Source of the DNA: Pseudomonadota bacterium | GTDB lineage: Bacteria > Pseudomonadota > Alphaproteobacteria > Caulobacterales > Caulobacteraceae | Assembly: GCA_023451375.1 (NCBI GenBank) | Contig: JAEXZS010000097.1 | Span: 1 to 64,000 of the forward strand | DNA length: 64,000 nt | Direction: 5' to 3' | Shown here: in pieces, positions 45,990-56,374 of the stretch | How the letters are laid out: each line of letters starts with the position of its first letter | Position numbering within the stretch: the first letter of the stretch is position 1 | Translations under genes and position numbers: made by a program | Notes under the pieces: model-generated | Database searches by the model: none | Told to the model about the DNA's origin: nothing | Seen by the model: only the letters and a program-made list of their open reading frames with translations

Positions 45990-47198
45990 ATGACCTTCCG
46001 CACCCTCGACGACGCCCCCAAGGACCTAGGCTCCCTCGCCGGCAAGACCGCCCTGGTCCGCGTGGACTTCAACGTGCCGATGGAGGGCGGCAAGGTCACG
46101 GATGACACCCGCCTGCGGGTCGCCCTGCCGACCATCCAGCGCCTGCGCGACGCCGGCGCCAGGGTCGCGCTTCTGGCCCACTTCGACCGGCCCAAGGGCG
46201 AGCGCGTGCCGTCGATGAGCCTGCAGCCCGTGGTCGACGATCTGGAGCGCCTGCTGGGCGCCCCCGTCCGCTTCGCCGACGACTGCGTGGGCGACGAGGC
46301 CAAGGCCGTCATCGCCGATGTCGATCCGGGCGGCGTGGTGCTGCTGGAGAACGTCCGCTTCCACAAGGGCGAGGAGAAGAACGACCCCGCCTTCGCCCAG
46401 CAGCTGGCCGACCTCGGCGACCTCTATGTCAACGACGCCTTCTCCGCCGCCCACCGCGCCCACGCCTCGACAGAAGGCCTGGCGCGCCTGCTGCCCGCCT
46501 ACGCCGGCGAATCGATGCGCCGCGAACTGGAGGCCCTGGACGCCGCGCTCGGCAATCCCCGGAAGCCGGTGCTGGGCATCGTCGGCGGCTCCAAGGTCTC
46601 GACCAAGCTGGACCTGCTGAAGAACCTGGTCGGCAAGCTGGACCGCCTGGCCATCGGCGGCGGCATGGCCAACACCTTCCTCCATGCCCAGGGCGTCGAC
46701 ATCGGCGGCTCGCTGGCCGAGAAGGACATGGCCGACACGGCCCGCGAAATCCTGGCCGAGGCCGACGCCAGGGGCTGCGAGATCCTGCTGCCGATCGACG
46801 TCGTCATCGCCCCCGAGGTGAAGCCGGGCGCCGAGACCCGCACCGTCCTGACCCGCGAGCCCATCGGCGACGAGGAGAAGATTCTCGACGCCGGCCCGCT
46901 GACGGTCGAGAAGCTGATCAAGGCCATGGCCCTGTCCAAGACCCTGATCTGGAACGGCCCGCTGGGCGTGTTCGAGGTCCCGCCGTTCGACGCCGCCACC
47001 GTCAAGGCCGCCAAGGCCGCCGCCGACCTGGCGAAGTCCGGCGCCCTCGTCGCCGTCGCCGGTGGCGGCGACACGGTCGCGGCCCTGAATCACGCCGGCG
47101 TCTCGGACGAGATGACCTTCGTCTCCACCGCCGGCGGCGCCTTCCTGGAATGGATGGAGGGCAAGGTCCTGCCGGGCGTCGAAGCGTTGCGCGCCTGA
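45990..47198 (+). CDS. pgk: Phosphoglycerate kinase
   Basis: ATP-forming step of glycolysis, 402 residues from the ATG at 45990 (MTFRTLDDAPKDLG). The ATG at 45978 (METDMTFRT) is an alternative: it has GGGAGAAGG from the repeat ahead of it, whereas 45990 has GGAGA. Motifs are KTALVRVDFNVPMEGGKVTDDTRL, LLAHFDRPKG, LPAYAGESMRRELEAL, GGSKVSTKLDLLKNL and WNGPLGVFE. The C-terminus has the nucleotide loop VAVAGGGDTVAAL. Expected length for the family (about 395-400). Confidence 0.96.
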   Translation: MTFRTLDDAPKDLGSLAGKTALVRVDFNVPMEGGKVTDDTRLRVALPTIQRLRDAGARVALLAHFDRPKGERVPSMSLQPVVDDLERLLGAPVRFADDCVGDEAKAVIADVDPGGVVLLENVRFHKGEEKNDPAFAQQLADLGDLYVNDAFSAAHRAHASTEGLARLLPAYAGESMRRELEALDAALGNPRKPVLGIVGGSKVSTKLDLLKNLVGKLDRLAIGGGMANTFLHAQGVDIGGSLAEKDMADTAREILAEADARGCEILLPIDVVIAPEVKPGAETRTVLTREPIGDEEKILDAGPLTVEKLIKAMALSKTLIWNGPLGVFEVPPFDAATVKAAKAAADLAKSGALVAVAGGGDTVAALNHAGVSDEMTFVSTAGGAFLEWMEGKVLPGVEALRA

Positions 47199-47354
47199 CG
47201 CAGCCCGGGGATTTTCGCGTCCCCGCGCAACCCGAGCCGTTCTATCCGCCTATAAGGACTGCGCTTCGACGCGCCTGTAACATGGCGTGACTTGGGGCGT
47301 GGTCGGCGCTAAGATTCGACCAACAAAAAGACTATCGGCTCAGGAGATTACCCA

Positions 47355-48440
47355 ATGGCGCGCATCACGCTGCGACAGCTGCTCGACCATGCGGCGGAGA
47401 ACGACTACGGCCTGCCGGCCTACAACATCAACAACATGGAGCAGGGGCTCGCGATCATGGAGGCGGCCCACGAGGTCAACGCCCCCGTGATCATTCAGGC
47501 CAGCCGCGGCGCCCGCAGCTACGCCAATGACATCGTCCTGGCCAAGCTGATCGACGCCCTGGCCGAGCTCTATCCGCATATCCCTGTCTGCATGCACCAG
47601 GACCACGGCAACGGCCCGGCGACCTGCGCAACCGCCATCCAGTACGGTTTCACCAGCGTCATGATGGACGGCTCGCTGGAAGAGGACGCCAAGACCCCCG
47701 CCAGCTACGAATACAATCTCGACGTCACCCGCCGCGTGGTCGAGATGGCCCACAGCTGCGGCGTCTCGGTCGAGGGCGAGCTGGGCGTGCTGGGCTCCTT
47801 GGAGACCGGCATGGGCGAGGCCGAGGACGGCCACGGCTTCGAGGGCAAGCTGGATCACTCCCAGCTGCTGACCGACCCGGACCAGGCGGTCGAGTTCGTC
47901 GCCGCCACCAAGGTCGACGCGCTGGCCATCGCCATGGGCACCAGCCACGGCGCCTACAAGTTCACCAAGAAGCCGGACGGCGACATCCTGGCCATGAACG
48001 TGATCGAGGAGATTCACCGCCGGCTGCCCAACACCCACCTGGTGATGCACGGCAGTTCTTCCGTGCCGCAGGAACTCCAGGACATCATCAACCAATACGG
48101 CGGCCAGATGCCCCAGACCTGGGGCGTGCCGGTCGAGGAGATCCAGCGCGGCATCAAGCATGGCGTGCGCAAGGTCAACATCGACACCGACAACCGCATG
48201 GCCATGACGGGGGCCATCCGGAAGGTGCTGATGGAGAAGCCGGGCGAGTTCGATCCGCGCGCCTATCTGAAGCCCGCCAAGGAGGCGATGAAGAAGCTCT
48301 GCATGGAGCGCTACCTCCAGTTCGGCTGCGAGGGTCAGGCGTCCAAGATCCGCCCCATGTCCACCGCCCAGATGGCCAAGCGCTACGCCTCGGGCGAACT
48401 CGACCCGTCCTTCCGCGGCGCCGCCGTGAAGGCCGCCTGA
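47355..48440 (+). CDS. fba: Fructose-bisphosphate aldolase class II
   Basis: Zinc aldolase of glycolysis and gluconeogenesis, 361 residues, of the Calvin-type subgroup by my reading. The metal ligands are in PVCMHQDHGNG, EDAKTPASYEYN and VEGELGVLGSLETG; GTSHGAYKF and LVMHGSSSVPQE carry later His and phosphate contacts. CAGGAG precedes the ATG at 47355. The 156-base gap after pgk shows no terminator I can name, so the gene may have its own promoter. Confidence 0.97.
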   Translation: MARITLRQLLDHAAENDYGLPAYNINNMEQGLAIMEAAHEVNAPVIIQASRGARSYANDIVLAKLIDALAELYPHIPVCMHQDHGNGPATCATAIQYGFTSVMMDGSLEEDAKTPASYEYNLDVTRRVVEMAHSCGVSVEGELGVLGSLETGMGEAEDGHGFEGKLDHSQLLTDPDQAVEFVAATKVDALAIAMGTSHGAYKFTKKPDGDILAMNVIEEIHRRLPNTHLVMHGSSSVPQELQDIINQYGGQMPQTWGVPVEEIQRGIKHGVRKVNIDTDNRMAMTGAIRKVLMEKPGEFDPRAYLKPAKEAMKKLCMERYLQFGCEGQASKIRPMSTAQMAKRYASGELDPSFRGAAVKAA

Positions 48441-48446
48441 CGACCG

Positions 48447-48585
48447 TCAGACCGGGTAGCGGCCGGCCAGTTCGCGCCGCACCCGGTGCAGGTCCCATTC
48501 CGCGCGATCCAGCGCCTCGCGCGTGTTCCGCCGTGCGTCGCGAGTTGCCCGCCTCGCATCGAACGGCGCCGCGGCCTCGCGCAAG
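48447..48585 (-). CDS. Possible small basic protein
   Basis: A short minus-strand frame ending at 48447 reads DARRATRDARRNTREALDRAEWDLHRVRRELAGRYPV, an Arg/Glu-rich helical peptide of about 45 residues if begun at a TTG near 48585 (LREAAAPFDARR). It fills the gap between fba and the divergent RluA gene. No family recognised; the start is unsure and the frame is open upstream only as a shadow. Could be non-coding. Confidence 0.3.
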
Positions 48586-48610
48586 CGGCGTGTCGTGCTA
48601 GGGAGGGCCG

Positions 48611-49618
48611 GTGTCCAGCCCCGACCTGATCGAAGAGGATGACGAAGCCCCCGCCGTGGTGCTGGAGGCGCATATCGACGCGTCCGGCGTCCGGCTCGAC
48701 AAGGTCCTGGCGGAGGCGTTTCCCAGCCTGTCGCGTGCACGCCTCCAGGCCCTGCTGGCCGGCGGCGCCGTCAGCCGCGACGGCCTGCCCCTGACCGGCG
48801 GCTCCGCCAAGGCCCAGCCCGGCCTCTACGCCGTCGCCCTGCCCCCCATCGCCCCGGCCGATCCCCAGCCGGAAGCCATCCCCTTGACCGTCCTGTTCGA
48901 GGACGCCGACCTGATCGTCATCGACAAGCCCGCCGGCATGGCCGCCCATCCCGCGCCGGGGTCCGAGACCGGCACCCTGGTCAACGCCCTGCTGGCCCAT
49001 TGCGGCGCCGGCCTGTCCGGCATCGGCGGCGTCGCCCGCCCCGGCATCGTCCACCGGCTGGACAAGGACACCTCCGGCGTCATGGTCGCCGCCAAGACCG
49101 ACCGCGCCCACGCCGGTCTCTCGGCCCTGTTCGCCACCCACGACATCGAGCGCACCTACATCGCCCTGACCCGCGGCGCCCCGTCTCCCTCGAAGGACCG
49201 GATCGAGACCCGCCTCGGCCGCTCCTCGGGCGACCGCAAGAAGATGGCCGTCCTGCGCTCCGGCGGGCGCGAGGCCGTCACCGACTATGTCGTCCAAACC
49301 ACCTTCGGCCACGCCGCCAAGGCCGGAGGCGCCCCCCTGGCGGCGCGCGTCGCCTGCACCCTGCATACCGGGCGCACCCACCAGATCCGCGTGCACCTGT
49401 CGTCCAAGGGGTCGCCGATCCTGGGCGACGCGACCTACGGTTCGGGCAGCCCCGCCGCCCCGGTCCGCGCCGCTATCGCCGAGGCCGGCTTGACCCGCCA
49501 GGCCCTGCACGCCGCGGTCCTCGGCTTCGTGCATCCTGTCACCGGCGAGCGTCTGCGCTTCGAAACCGCCCCGCCCGCTGATATGCAGGCGCTTGAAGCC
49601 CTCCTCGCCAACCTCTGA
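48611..49618 (+). CDS. RluA family pseudouridine synthase
   Basis: Converts uridine to pseudouridine in rRNA; 335 residues. An S4 domain opens the protein (GVRLDKVLAEAFPSLSRARLQALLAGGAV, about residues 27-55), followed by LIVIDKPAGMAAHPAP and the catalytic Asp in GIVHRLDKDTSGVMVAAKTD, then HTGRTHQIRVHLSSKGSPILGD. This is the RluC/RluD group; which rRNA positions it modifies cannot be told. GTG start at 48611 with GGAGGG just ahead. Confidence 0.93.
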   Translation: MSSPDLIEEDDEAPAVVLEAHIDASGVRLDKVLAEAFPSLSRARLQALLAGGAVSRDGLPLTGGSAKAQPGLYAVALPPIAPADPQPEAIPLTVLFEDADLIVIDKPAGMAAHPAPGSETGTLVNALLAHCGAGLSGIGGVARPGIVHRLDKDTSGVMVAAKTDRAHAGLSALFATHDIERTYIALTRGAPSPSKDRIETRLGRSSGDRKKMAVLRSGGREAVTDYVVQTTFGHAAKAGGAPLAARVACTLHTGRTHQIRVHLSSKGSPILGDATYGSGSPAAPVRAAIAEAGLTRQALHAAVLGFVHPVTGERLRFETAPPADMQALEALLANL

Positions 49619-49626
49619 GGCCCGTC

Positions 49627-49929
49627 ATGCTCGATCCGGAAATCCACGACGACGCCGACCGACAGTACGAACTGCCCGTCGAGGGCGACTTCGCCGTGGT
49701 CACCTACAACCTCTCCGCGCCGAACCTGATGATCACCGAAACCCTGGTGCCGCAGCGGCTCGAGGGGCGCGGCATCGCCAGCCGCCTGGCCAAGCACGTC
49801 ATCGCCGACGCCAAGGCGCGCGAACTTCTGATCCTGCCGGTCTGCCCCTTCTTCTCGGCCTATCTGCAGAAACATCCCGAGCACGCCGACGTGGTCCATC
49901 CGACCTATCGCGGCATCCTGGGGCTCTGA
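49627..49929 (+). CDS. Small GNAT-type acetyltransferase (YjdJ/NATD1-like)
   Basis: 100 residues, the size of the YjdJ/GTLF3 subgroup. RQYELPVEGDFAVVTYNLSAPNLMITETLVPQRLEGRGIASRLAKHV contains the RGxGxA-like acetyl-CoA loop, followed by LLILPVCPFFSAYLQKHPE. Begins 8 bases after the RluA gene and ends 4 bases before the ThuA gene, so likely cotranscribed. Substrate unknown. Confidence 0.85.
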   Translation: MLDPEIHDDADRQYELPVEGDFAVVTYNLSAPNLMITETLVPQRLEGRGIASRLAKHVIADAKARELLILPVCPFFSAYLQKHPEHADVVHPTYRGILGL

Positions 49930-49933
49930 CGCC

Positions 49934-50914
49934 GTGATCCGCTGGGTGATCGTCCTGATGACGGCGCTGAGCCTGGCCTCCGGCGCCGCCGCTCAATCCC
50001 CCGAACCGCCCCTGCGCATCCTCTACCTCAGCCAGTCCGTCGGCTTCGTGCATGAGACGGTGCGTCGCCCGCCCGGCGGCCTCGCCCCGTCCGAGATCGC
50101 GCTGCAGACCATGGCCGCCGACAGCGGCGCCTTCACCGTCGAACTGACCCAGGACGCCCGCGACCTGACCGCCGGTCGCCTCGCCGATCTCGACGTCCTG
50201 GTCTTTTCCACCACCGGCGCCCTGCCCATCGATCGGGAGACTTGGGCCGCGATCGTCGCCTGGATCGAGAGCGGCCGCGGCGGCTTCGTCGGCATCCACA
50301 GCGCCGCCGACACCCAGCTGGACTTCGAGGGCGGCGAGGCGGCCTACACCGCCTTCCTCGGCGGCCAATTCGACGGCCATCCCTGGACCCAGGGCATGCC
50401 TATCCGCCTGTCGAACCTCGAGCCCTCGCACCCCCTCGCCGCCATGTGGCCCGATGGGACCGACCACGCCGAGGAAATCTACCAGTACGCCGGCTTCGAC
50501 CCCGACCGCGTTCGCGTGCTCCAGACGCTGGACATGAGCGCCGGCCCCCTGCGACGCCCCTACCCCGTGCCGGTCACCTGGGTCCGCCGGATCGGCGACG
50601 GCCGTCTCTTCTACACCAACCTGGGCCACACTCCCTCGACCTGGGACGACCCCCGCTTTCGCGACCAGATCGTCGCCGCCATCCGCTGGGCGGGCCACCG
50701 CCTCGACGCGCCCGCCGAACCCAACCGCTCGACCCAGGACCGCGCCGCCCTCGCCGCCTTCGCCGCCGCCCAGGACCTCCCGCCGCCGACCTCCGCCGAC
50801 CCCGCTATCGCCGACGCCGTCCGCGCCCTGCAGCCGCTCCACCCGGACAAGCACGATGGCGACGCCGCGGCGTGGGGCGAAGCCGTCGCCGCCATCCGCG
50901 CTCTCCTGAACTAG
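49934..50914 (+). CDS. ThuA-domain protein, exported
   Basis: 326 residues with a signal peptide (IVLMTALSLASGAAAQ). RILYLSQSVGFVHE, LDVLVFSTTGALPIDRETWAAI, GRGGFVGIHSAADT and FDGHPWTQGMPIRL define the ThuA (class I glutamine amidotransferase-like) fold. The C-terminus is Ala/Pro-rich. GTG start at 49934. ThuA proteins work on sugar or trehalose-related compounds; the role here is open. Confidence 0.85.
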   Translation: MIRWVIVLMTALSLASGAAAQSPEPPLRILYLSQSVGFVHETVRRPPGGLAPSEIALQTMAADSGAFTVELTQDARDLTAGRLADLDVLVFSTTGALPIDRETWAAIVAWIESGRGGFVGIHSAADTQLDFEGGEAAYTAFLGGQFDGHPWTQGMPIRLSNLEPSHPLAAMWPDGTDHAEEIYQYAGFDPDRVRVLQTLDMSAGPLRRPYPVPVTWVRRIGDGRLFYTNLGHTPSTWDDPRFRDQIVAAIRWAGHRLDAPAEPNRSTQDRAALAAFAAAQDLPPPTSADPAIADAVRALQPLHPDKHDGDAAAWGEAVAAIRALLN

Positions 50915-51192
50915 CCTTCAGCCAGTCGAACTCTCGTCAGCGTCCATGTGACCGGCAGGCCGACGACCACCACCGCGGCGAACAGGCCGATGTCGCCGCC
51001 CCATTCCGACGGAAAGCGGCCCCGGCCCAGCAGGAAGACGAAAAGCAGGCCCGACCCGAGCCACAGGGCGTTGCTTCTGGAAATCAGGAGGGGCGCCCCA
51101 CAGCCGGCGCAGGGGAATGGTCTTCCAAGACCCATCTGGGTTTTCCGGAAAGGCGCCAACCTACCGCATCTCGGGCACGTCGGTCCGATCAT
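50911..51192 (-). CDS. Small zinc-ribbon membrane protein, unknown function
   Basis: 93 residues. Two CxxC pairs (GPTCPRCGRL and FPCAGCGAP) form a likely zinc ribbon, followed by two hydrophobic segments (ALWLGSGLLFVFLL and IGLFAAVVVVGLPVTW). The ATG at 51192 is used; the frame is open upstream without a good start. It converges with the ThuA gene (overlapping stops). No function can be assigned. Confidence 0.6.
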   Translation of the reverse strand: MIGPTCPRCGRLAPFRKTQMGLGRPFPCAGCGAPLLISRSNALWLGSGLLFVFLLGRGRFPSEWGGDIGLFAAVVVVGLPVTWTLTRVRLAEG

Positions 51193-51280
51193 GACTCCCC
51201 CTGTCGAGCACGTCGCGTCAGGACACAACTGAGACGTGCCGGTCACGCAGTCAACCTTCAGCGGCAGACTCCTAGGTCGA

Positions 51281-52861
51281 TCAGACCCGCGTCACCCGCA
51301 CCGCCATCCACGGCCGCCCCGGCAGACTGACCGTCGGCCGCTCCGGGTCATGGAAATAATACTTGGTGTCCGCCCGCCGCTGCACGGTGAAGACGCCCGG
51401 GTGTGGCTCGACGGTCATGTTCCACGTATCGATCACGTCGACCCTGAATCGCTCTCCACCCTCCAGTTCGTCGCGCGGCAGGTCCACGGCCCATTCGGCC
51501 GGCGCTTCATCGCCGAAGTACCGCAGGTAATAGCGTCCCGGCGCCCCGCCCAGGTGCTGCTCCCACCACTTGTCGATCGGATCAACGCCCGGCGTCGGCC
51601 CCGCCTCCATGATCGACTTCAGGAAGGCCAGACGCGGCGCGCTCTCGCCGCGCAGTTCCCCGCCTTCTCCCAACCAGAAGCCGCCCGGCGTCCCGCCTTC
51701 CCGAGGAAAGCACTCGGAATGCCCCACATAGGTCCCGCCGATCAGTCCGTGCCAAAAGGCCCGCACCATCTCCGGCCCGGTCAGCTTGCCCCACCGCTCG
51801 TCGATCGAGCCCTCGTAGCAGACCTCGTCGAACACCACGGCCTTCTTCCAGACGCTGCGATAGGTCTCGGCCCGGGCGTCGTCCAGCACGGCCGACCCGT
51901 TCTGGATGCTGGAATGGGTCACCCAGGGCTTGCCGTTGTCGTACAGCCGCCGCCAGTTGTGGATCGATCGCAGCCGGCCGTGCGGATCGGCGTCCCGCAC
52001 CACCTGGAACAGCCGGTCCCAGTCCTCGTCCGACTTCTTCAGGATGTCGAACTCATTGGCCATCGACCACCAGACGTTCCGATAGGCCGACAGCCGCGCC
52101 ACGACATAGCGCACATAGCGCGCATCAAGATTGGCCGGCATGGCATGCAAGCCGGAGGCCTCGTCATACGGATGGAACAGGATCACATCCGCCTGAACCC
52201 CCATATCGCACAGCGCCGCCACGCAGGCGTCCAGCCGCTGGAAGAAGGCCGGCTCGAACCGCGTGGGGTCCCAATCGGTCTCTCCCGTCCCCGTCCGCGC
52301 GAAGGGCGACAGCGGCGTGTTGGTCGCCACAGCCCCATTGGGCAGGACCAGCATGCGGATCTTGTTGAAGGGCGCGCCGCTCAGCGTCTCCAGCGTCCGG
52401 CGCCGCGTCGCCTCGGGCTGGTGCGTCCAGCCGTAGCTGGTGGTGCCGATCTGCCGGAACGGCGTCCCGTCGGCATGGGCGAAGTGATAGGTTTCCGCCA
52501 CGCTCACCGGGCCATGGTTGCCGCCGCTCGGCGCCGTCGCCGTGAACCGCCCGCTGCGACCGTCCAGGTCCGCCAGCGGACTCTCCGTCGTCCACCGCCA
52601 CTCCCCCGTGTCCGGGGGCGAGAAGCGGATGCGCCAGATCTCGTCGCCGTCGTGAAAGCCGGGCGCCCGCACGGTGGCGGCTCCGTTCGTGAATACGCCG
52701 GTCAGGGCCACATCGAACGGATTGCCGTCCGCGCTCGCCTTCAGCACGACCTCGAACAGCCCCCACCGCTCCACCTCGCCCGACTGCGCCCAGGCCGTTC
52801 CCGCCGAAAGGCCCAGCGCCGCCGCCGTCGCCAGCGCTCCGCGTCGTGTCATCCCGTCCAT
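51281..52861 (-). CDS. Secreted DUF5060/DUF4038 glycoside hydrolase-like protein (GH140-type)
   Basis: 526 residues. The leader MTRRGALATAAALGLSAGTAWAQ has an RR motif. DUF5060 (VERWGLFEVVLKASADGNPFDVALTGVF) is followed by a TIM-barrel part with FRQIGTTSYGWTH, MLVLPNG, LFHPYDEASG, WWSMANEFDILKKSDEDW with a catalytic-type Glu, and VVFDEVCYEGSIDERWG with another. These resemble apiosidase-like GH140 enzymes acting on rhamnogalacturonan-II. The activity is inferred. Stands alone, on the opposite strand to rpoH, 280 bases apart. An in-frame ATG at 52852 could be the true start. Confidence 0.8.
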   Translation of the reverse strand: MDGMTRRGALATAAALGLSAGTAWAQSGEVERWGLFEVVLKASADGNPFDVALTGVFTNGAATVRAPGFHDGDEIWRIRFSPPDTGEWRWTTESPLADLDGRSGRFTATAPSGGNHGPVSVAETYHFAHADGTPFRQIGTTSYGWTHQPEATRRRTLETLSGAPFNKIRMLVLPNGAVATNTPLSPFARTGTGETDWDPTRFEPAFFQRLDACVAALCDMGVQADVILFHPYDEASGLHAMPANLDARYVRYVVARLSAYRNVWWSMANEFDILKKSDEDWDRLFQVVRDADPHGRLRSIHNWRRLYDNGKPWVTHSSIQNGSAVLDDARAETYRSVWKKAVVFDEVCYEGSIDERWGKLTGPEMVRAFWHGLIGGTYVGHSECFPREGGTPGGFWLGEGGELRGESAPRLAFLKSIMEAGPTPGVDPIDKWWEQHLGGAPGRYYLRYFGDEAPAEWAVDLPRDELEGGERFRVDVIDTWNMTVEPHPGVFTVQRRADTKYYFHDPERPTVSLPGRPWMAVRVTRV

Positions 52862-52935
52862 TCGCTCCTCCCAGACGCTGTTGATACCGGTGTCACATCC
52901 GATCTTCGCCTTGTCCAGACGACTGGAAGCGACCC

Positions 52936-52964
52936 TTGAACAGCAACCGTCTTTGTTCTATATG
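52936..52964 (+). promoter_or_regulatory. Candidate rpoH promoter
   Basis: TTGAAC (52936-52941), 17 bases, TATATG (52959-52964). The preceding C also gives CTTGAA, the start of a heat-shock type -35. Two hairpins follow in the leader: GTCAC-n8-GTGAC (near 53001-53018) and GCCTCT-aaaaac-AGAGGC (53023-53040). The rest of the 52862-53141 gap shows nothing else clear. Confidence 0.45.
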
Positions 52965-53141
52965 AGACGTCGATCGGCGCGAGTGGCGCCTGGGCAACTG
53001 TCACGCTTTCGTGTGACGATCCGCCTCTAAAAACAGAGGCAACCCATCGCTACTTGTCCGGTTGAGGGGTGAGATGTCGATGCACACGTGTGGTCGATGA
53101 CGAAGAGCCCGCTCGTTTAGACGGTCGGAGGGACCAGAAGC

Positions 53142-54029
53142 ATGGCTGCAAACAACACGCTCGCGATCATGTCGCCCGAACAGGGGCTGTCGCGTTATCT
53201 GACGGAAATCCGCAAGTTTCCGATGCTGACCAAGGACGAGGAGTTCATGCTCGCCAAGCGTTGGTCCGAGCATCAGGACCCCGAAGCCGCCCACCGCCTC
53301 GTCACCTCGCACCTGCGCCTCGTGGCGAAGATCGCGATGGGCTATCGCGGCTACGGCCTGCCCATCGGCGAGGTGATCTCCGAAGGCAACGTCGGCCTGA
53401 TGCAGGCCGTCAAGAAATTCGATCCGGACAAGGGTTTCCGCCTGGCCACCTACGCCATGTGGTGGATTCGCGCCTCGATCCAGGAATACATCCTGCGCAG
53501 TTGGTCGCTCGTGAAGATGGGCACCACGGCCGCGCAGAAGAAGCTGTTCTTCAACCTGCGCAAGGCCAAGAGCCAGATCTCCGCCTTCGAGGAAGGCGAC
53601 CTGCGTCCGGAACACCTGTCGGCCATCGCCACCAAGCTGGGCGTGTCGGAGCAGGAGGTCACCGACATGAACCGTCGCCTGGGCGGCGACGCCTCGCTGA
53701 ACGCGCCGCTGCGCGCCGACGGCGAAAGCGAATGGCAGGACTGGCTCGCCGACGACAACGCGGTGTCTCAGGAAACCCAACTGGCCGAGGACGAGGAACG
53801 CGGCATCCGCATGGGCCTGCTGCAGGAGGCCATGGAGGAGCTGACCGACCGCGAGAAGCACATCCTCACGGAACGCCGCCTCAAGGACGATCCGGTCACC
53901 CTGGAGGAGCTCGCCGGCCAGTACGGCGTGTCGCGCGAACGCGTCCGTCAGATCGAGGTCCGCGCCTTCGAGAAGCTCCAGAAGGCCATGCGCGCCGCCG
54001 CCGAAGAGCGGAACCTGGTCAACGCCTGA
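53142..54029 (+). CDS. rpoH: RNA polymerase sigma-32 (heat-shock sigma factor)
   Basis: Directs RNA polymerase to heat-shock promoters; 295 residues. Region 2 contains LVTSHLRLVAKIAMGYRGYGLPIGEVISEGNVGLMQAVKKFDPDKGFRLATYAMWWIRASIQEYI. The RpoH box TTAAQKKLFFNLRKAKSQ (residues about 127-144) is diagnostic for sigma-32. Region 4 ends LEELAGQYGVSRERVRQIEVRAFEKLQ. A hairpin of the GATCCTCC family follows the stop. Confidence 0.97.
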   Translation: MAANNTLAIMSPEQGLSRYLTEIRKFPMLTKDEEFMLAKRWSEHQDPEAAHRLVTSHLRLVAKIAMGYRGYGLPIGEVISEGNVGLMQAVKKFDPDKGFRLATYAMWWIRASIQEYILRSWSLVKMGTTAAQKKLFFNLRKAKSQISAFEEGDLRPEHLSAIATKLGVSEQEVTDMNRRLGGDASLNAPLRADGESEWQDWLADDNAVSQETQLAEDEERGIRMGLLQEAMEELTDREKHILTERRLKDDPVTLEELAGQYGVSRERVRQIEVRAFEKLQKAMRAAAEERNLVNA

Positions 54030-54035
54030 CCCCAA

Positions 54036-54072
54036 ATCCTCCCCCGTGAAGCGCAGCTGAACGGGGGAGGAT
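54036..54072. repeat. Perfect 12-bp hairpin between converging rpoH and receiver genes
   Basis: atcctcccccgt (54036-54047) pairs exactly with acgggggaggat (54061-54072) around a 13-base loop. It is a minimal member of the palindromic repeat family and lies between two converging stops, so it may stop transcription from both sides, although there is no T tract. Confidence 0.75.
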
Positions 54073-54074
54073 CG

Positions 54075-54878
54075 CTACCCTGCCCGGGCCGTCGGCGTAG
54101 CCGCCGCATGGTTCAGCGACAGGATCGCCCCGACGGGCTGGGCCAGGCCCGCCTTGGTCGACGCGCCTGACGCCAGCTGCCCTTCCAGCGCCGCCGCCGC
54201 GATCGCCAGCTTGGCGTCCGCCGTCCGCACCGCCAGACCCTTCAGCGTCTCCGCCTGCTGGCGGATCGCCCTCACCGCCTGCGTCGGATCCTGGTCGAAC
54301 TGGGTCATGGCGGCGACCAGGATGCGCATGGCCTGGTCGCGCACATCCACCACGCTGCCGGCGTTCGTGTCGCCGCGACGCTTGCGCGCCCCGCTGTATT
54401 CGCCCGAGTTGAAGCGCCGCCGGTCGGGCCCGACATAACCGACCGCCTCCACCCACGGGCGAGGTTTCAGCGCCACGTTCTCGACCCGCTTGAACAGGTC
54501 GCCGGTGGTGAAGGGCTTGCGGAGGAACTCATGCACGCCGGCGTCGCGCGCGCCGCGGATGGTCAGGGCGGTGGCCTCGGCCGTCACCATGATGATCGGA
54601 GCCATGCGGCAGCTCATGGACGAGCGTCGGATCCGCCGCGCCAGCGTTTCGCCGTTCAGCTTCTGGCCGGTGCGCTCGGTGAAGATGATGCCGGGTTCGA
54701 CGTCGCGGATCAGCTCCAGCGCCTGCTCCTCGTCGCCCTCGACATAGACCTCGCGCGCCCCCAGGCCCTTGAGGATGTCCGTCAGCAGGCGCGCCGAAGA
54801 CGCGGTCGGATCGATAATCGCCACCCGGCGCACCGCGGGCGCGATGCGACTCAGGGTTCTGGAGTCGGCGGTGAACAA
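54075..54878 (-). CDS. Receiver-domain protein with Glu in place of the phospho-acceptor Asp
   Basis: 267 residues. The CheY-like domain (about 17-130) keeps the first acidic residue D23 (VAIIDPTAS, normally a pair), T99 (IIMVTAEAT) and K121 (EFLRKPF). At the phosphorylation site the strand PGIIFTERTGQ has E68 where CheY has D57. The remaining 130 residues begin with VGYVGPDRRRFNSGEYSGARKRRGD, an Arg-rich linker, then helices (AMRILVAAMTQFDQDPTQAVRAIRQQAETLKGLAV). No kinase gene adjacent. Either a phosphomimetic or a phosphorylation-independent adaptor; the assignment of E68 is by hand alignment to CheY. Confidence 0.82.
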   Translation of the reverse strand: MFTADSRTLSRIAPAVRRVAIIDPTASSARLLTDILKGLGAREVYVEGDEEQALELIRDVEPGIIFTERTGQKLNGETLARRIRRSSMSCRMAPIIMVTAEATALTIRGARDAGVHEFLRKPFTTGDLFKRVENVALKPRPWVEAVGYVGPDRRRFNSGEYSGARKRRGDTNAGSVVDVRDQAMRILVAAMTQFDQDPTQAVRAIRQQAETLKGLAVRTADAKLAIAAAALEGQLASGASTKAGLAQPVGAILSLNHAAATPTARAG

Positions 54879-54954
54879 GGCGGGGCTCCCTGGCTAGGGG
54901 AATATGCTTAACCCGCCCACCGTTAAGGAGCGGTTGAACGCGTGCCCGTCTGGA

Positions 54955-56250
<1,296 letters not shown>

Positions 56251-56374
56251 AGCACTGTCTCCGCCCAAGCGTTCTTCTCGAAGAACGCGTCAACCTCATC
56301 GGGGCGTCGCGCCAGCGCCGCCCCGAACGCGGGCGCAGCCTATAGCGGGGGAATCGTCCGGTGTCGTCCCTCTT

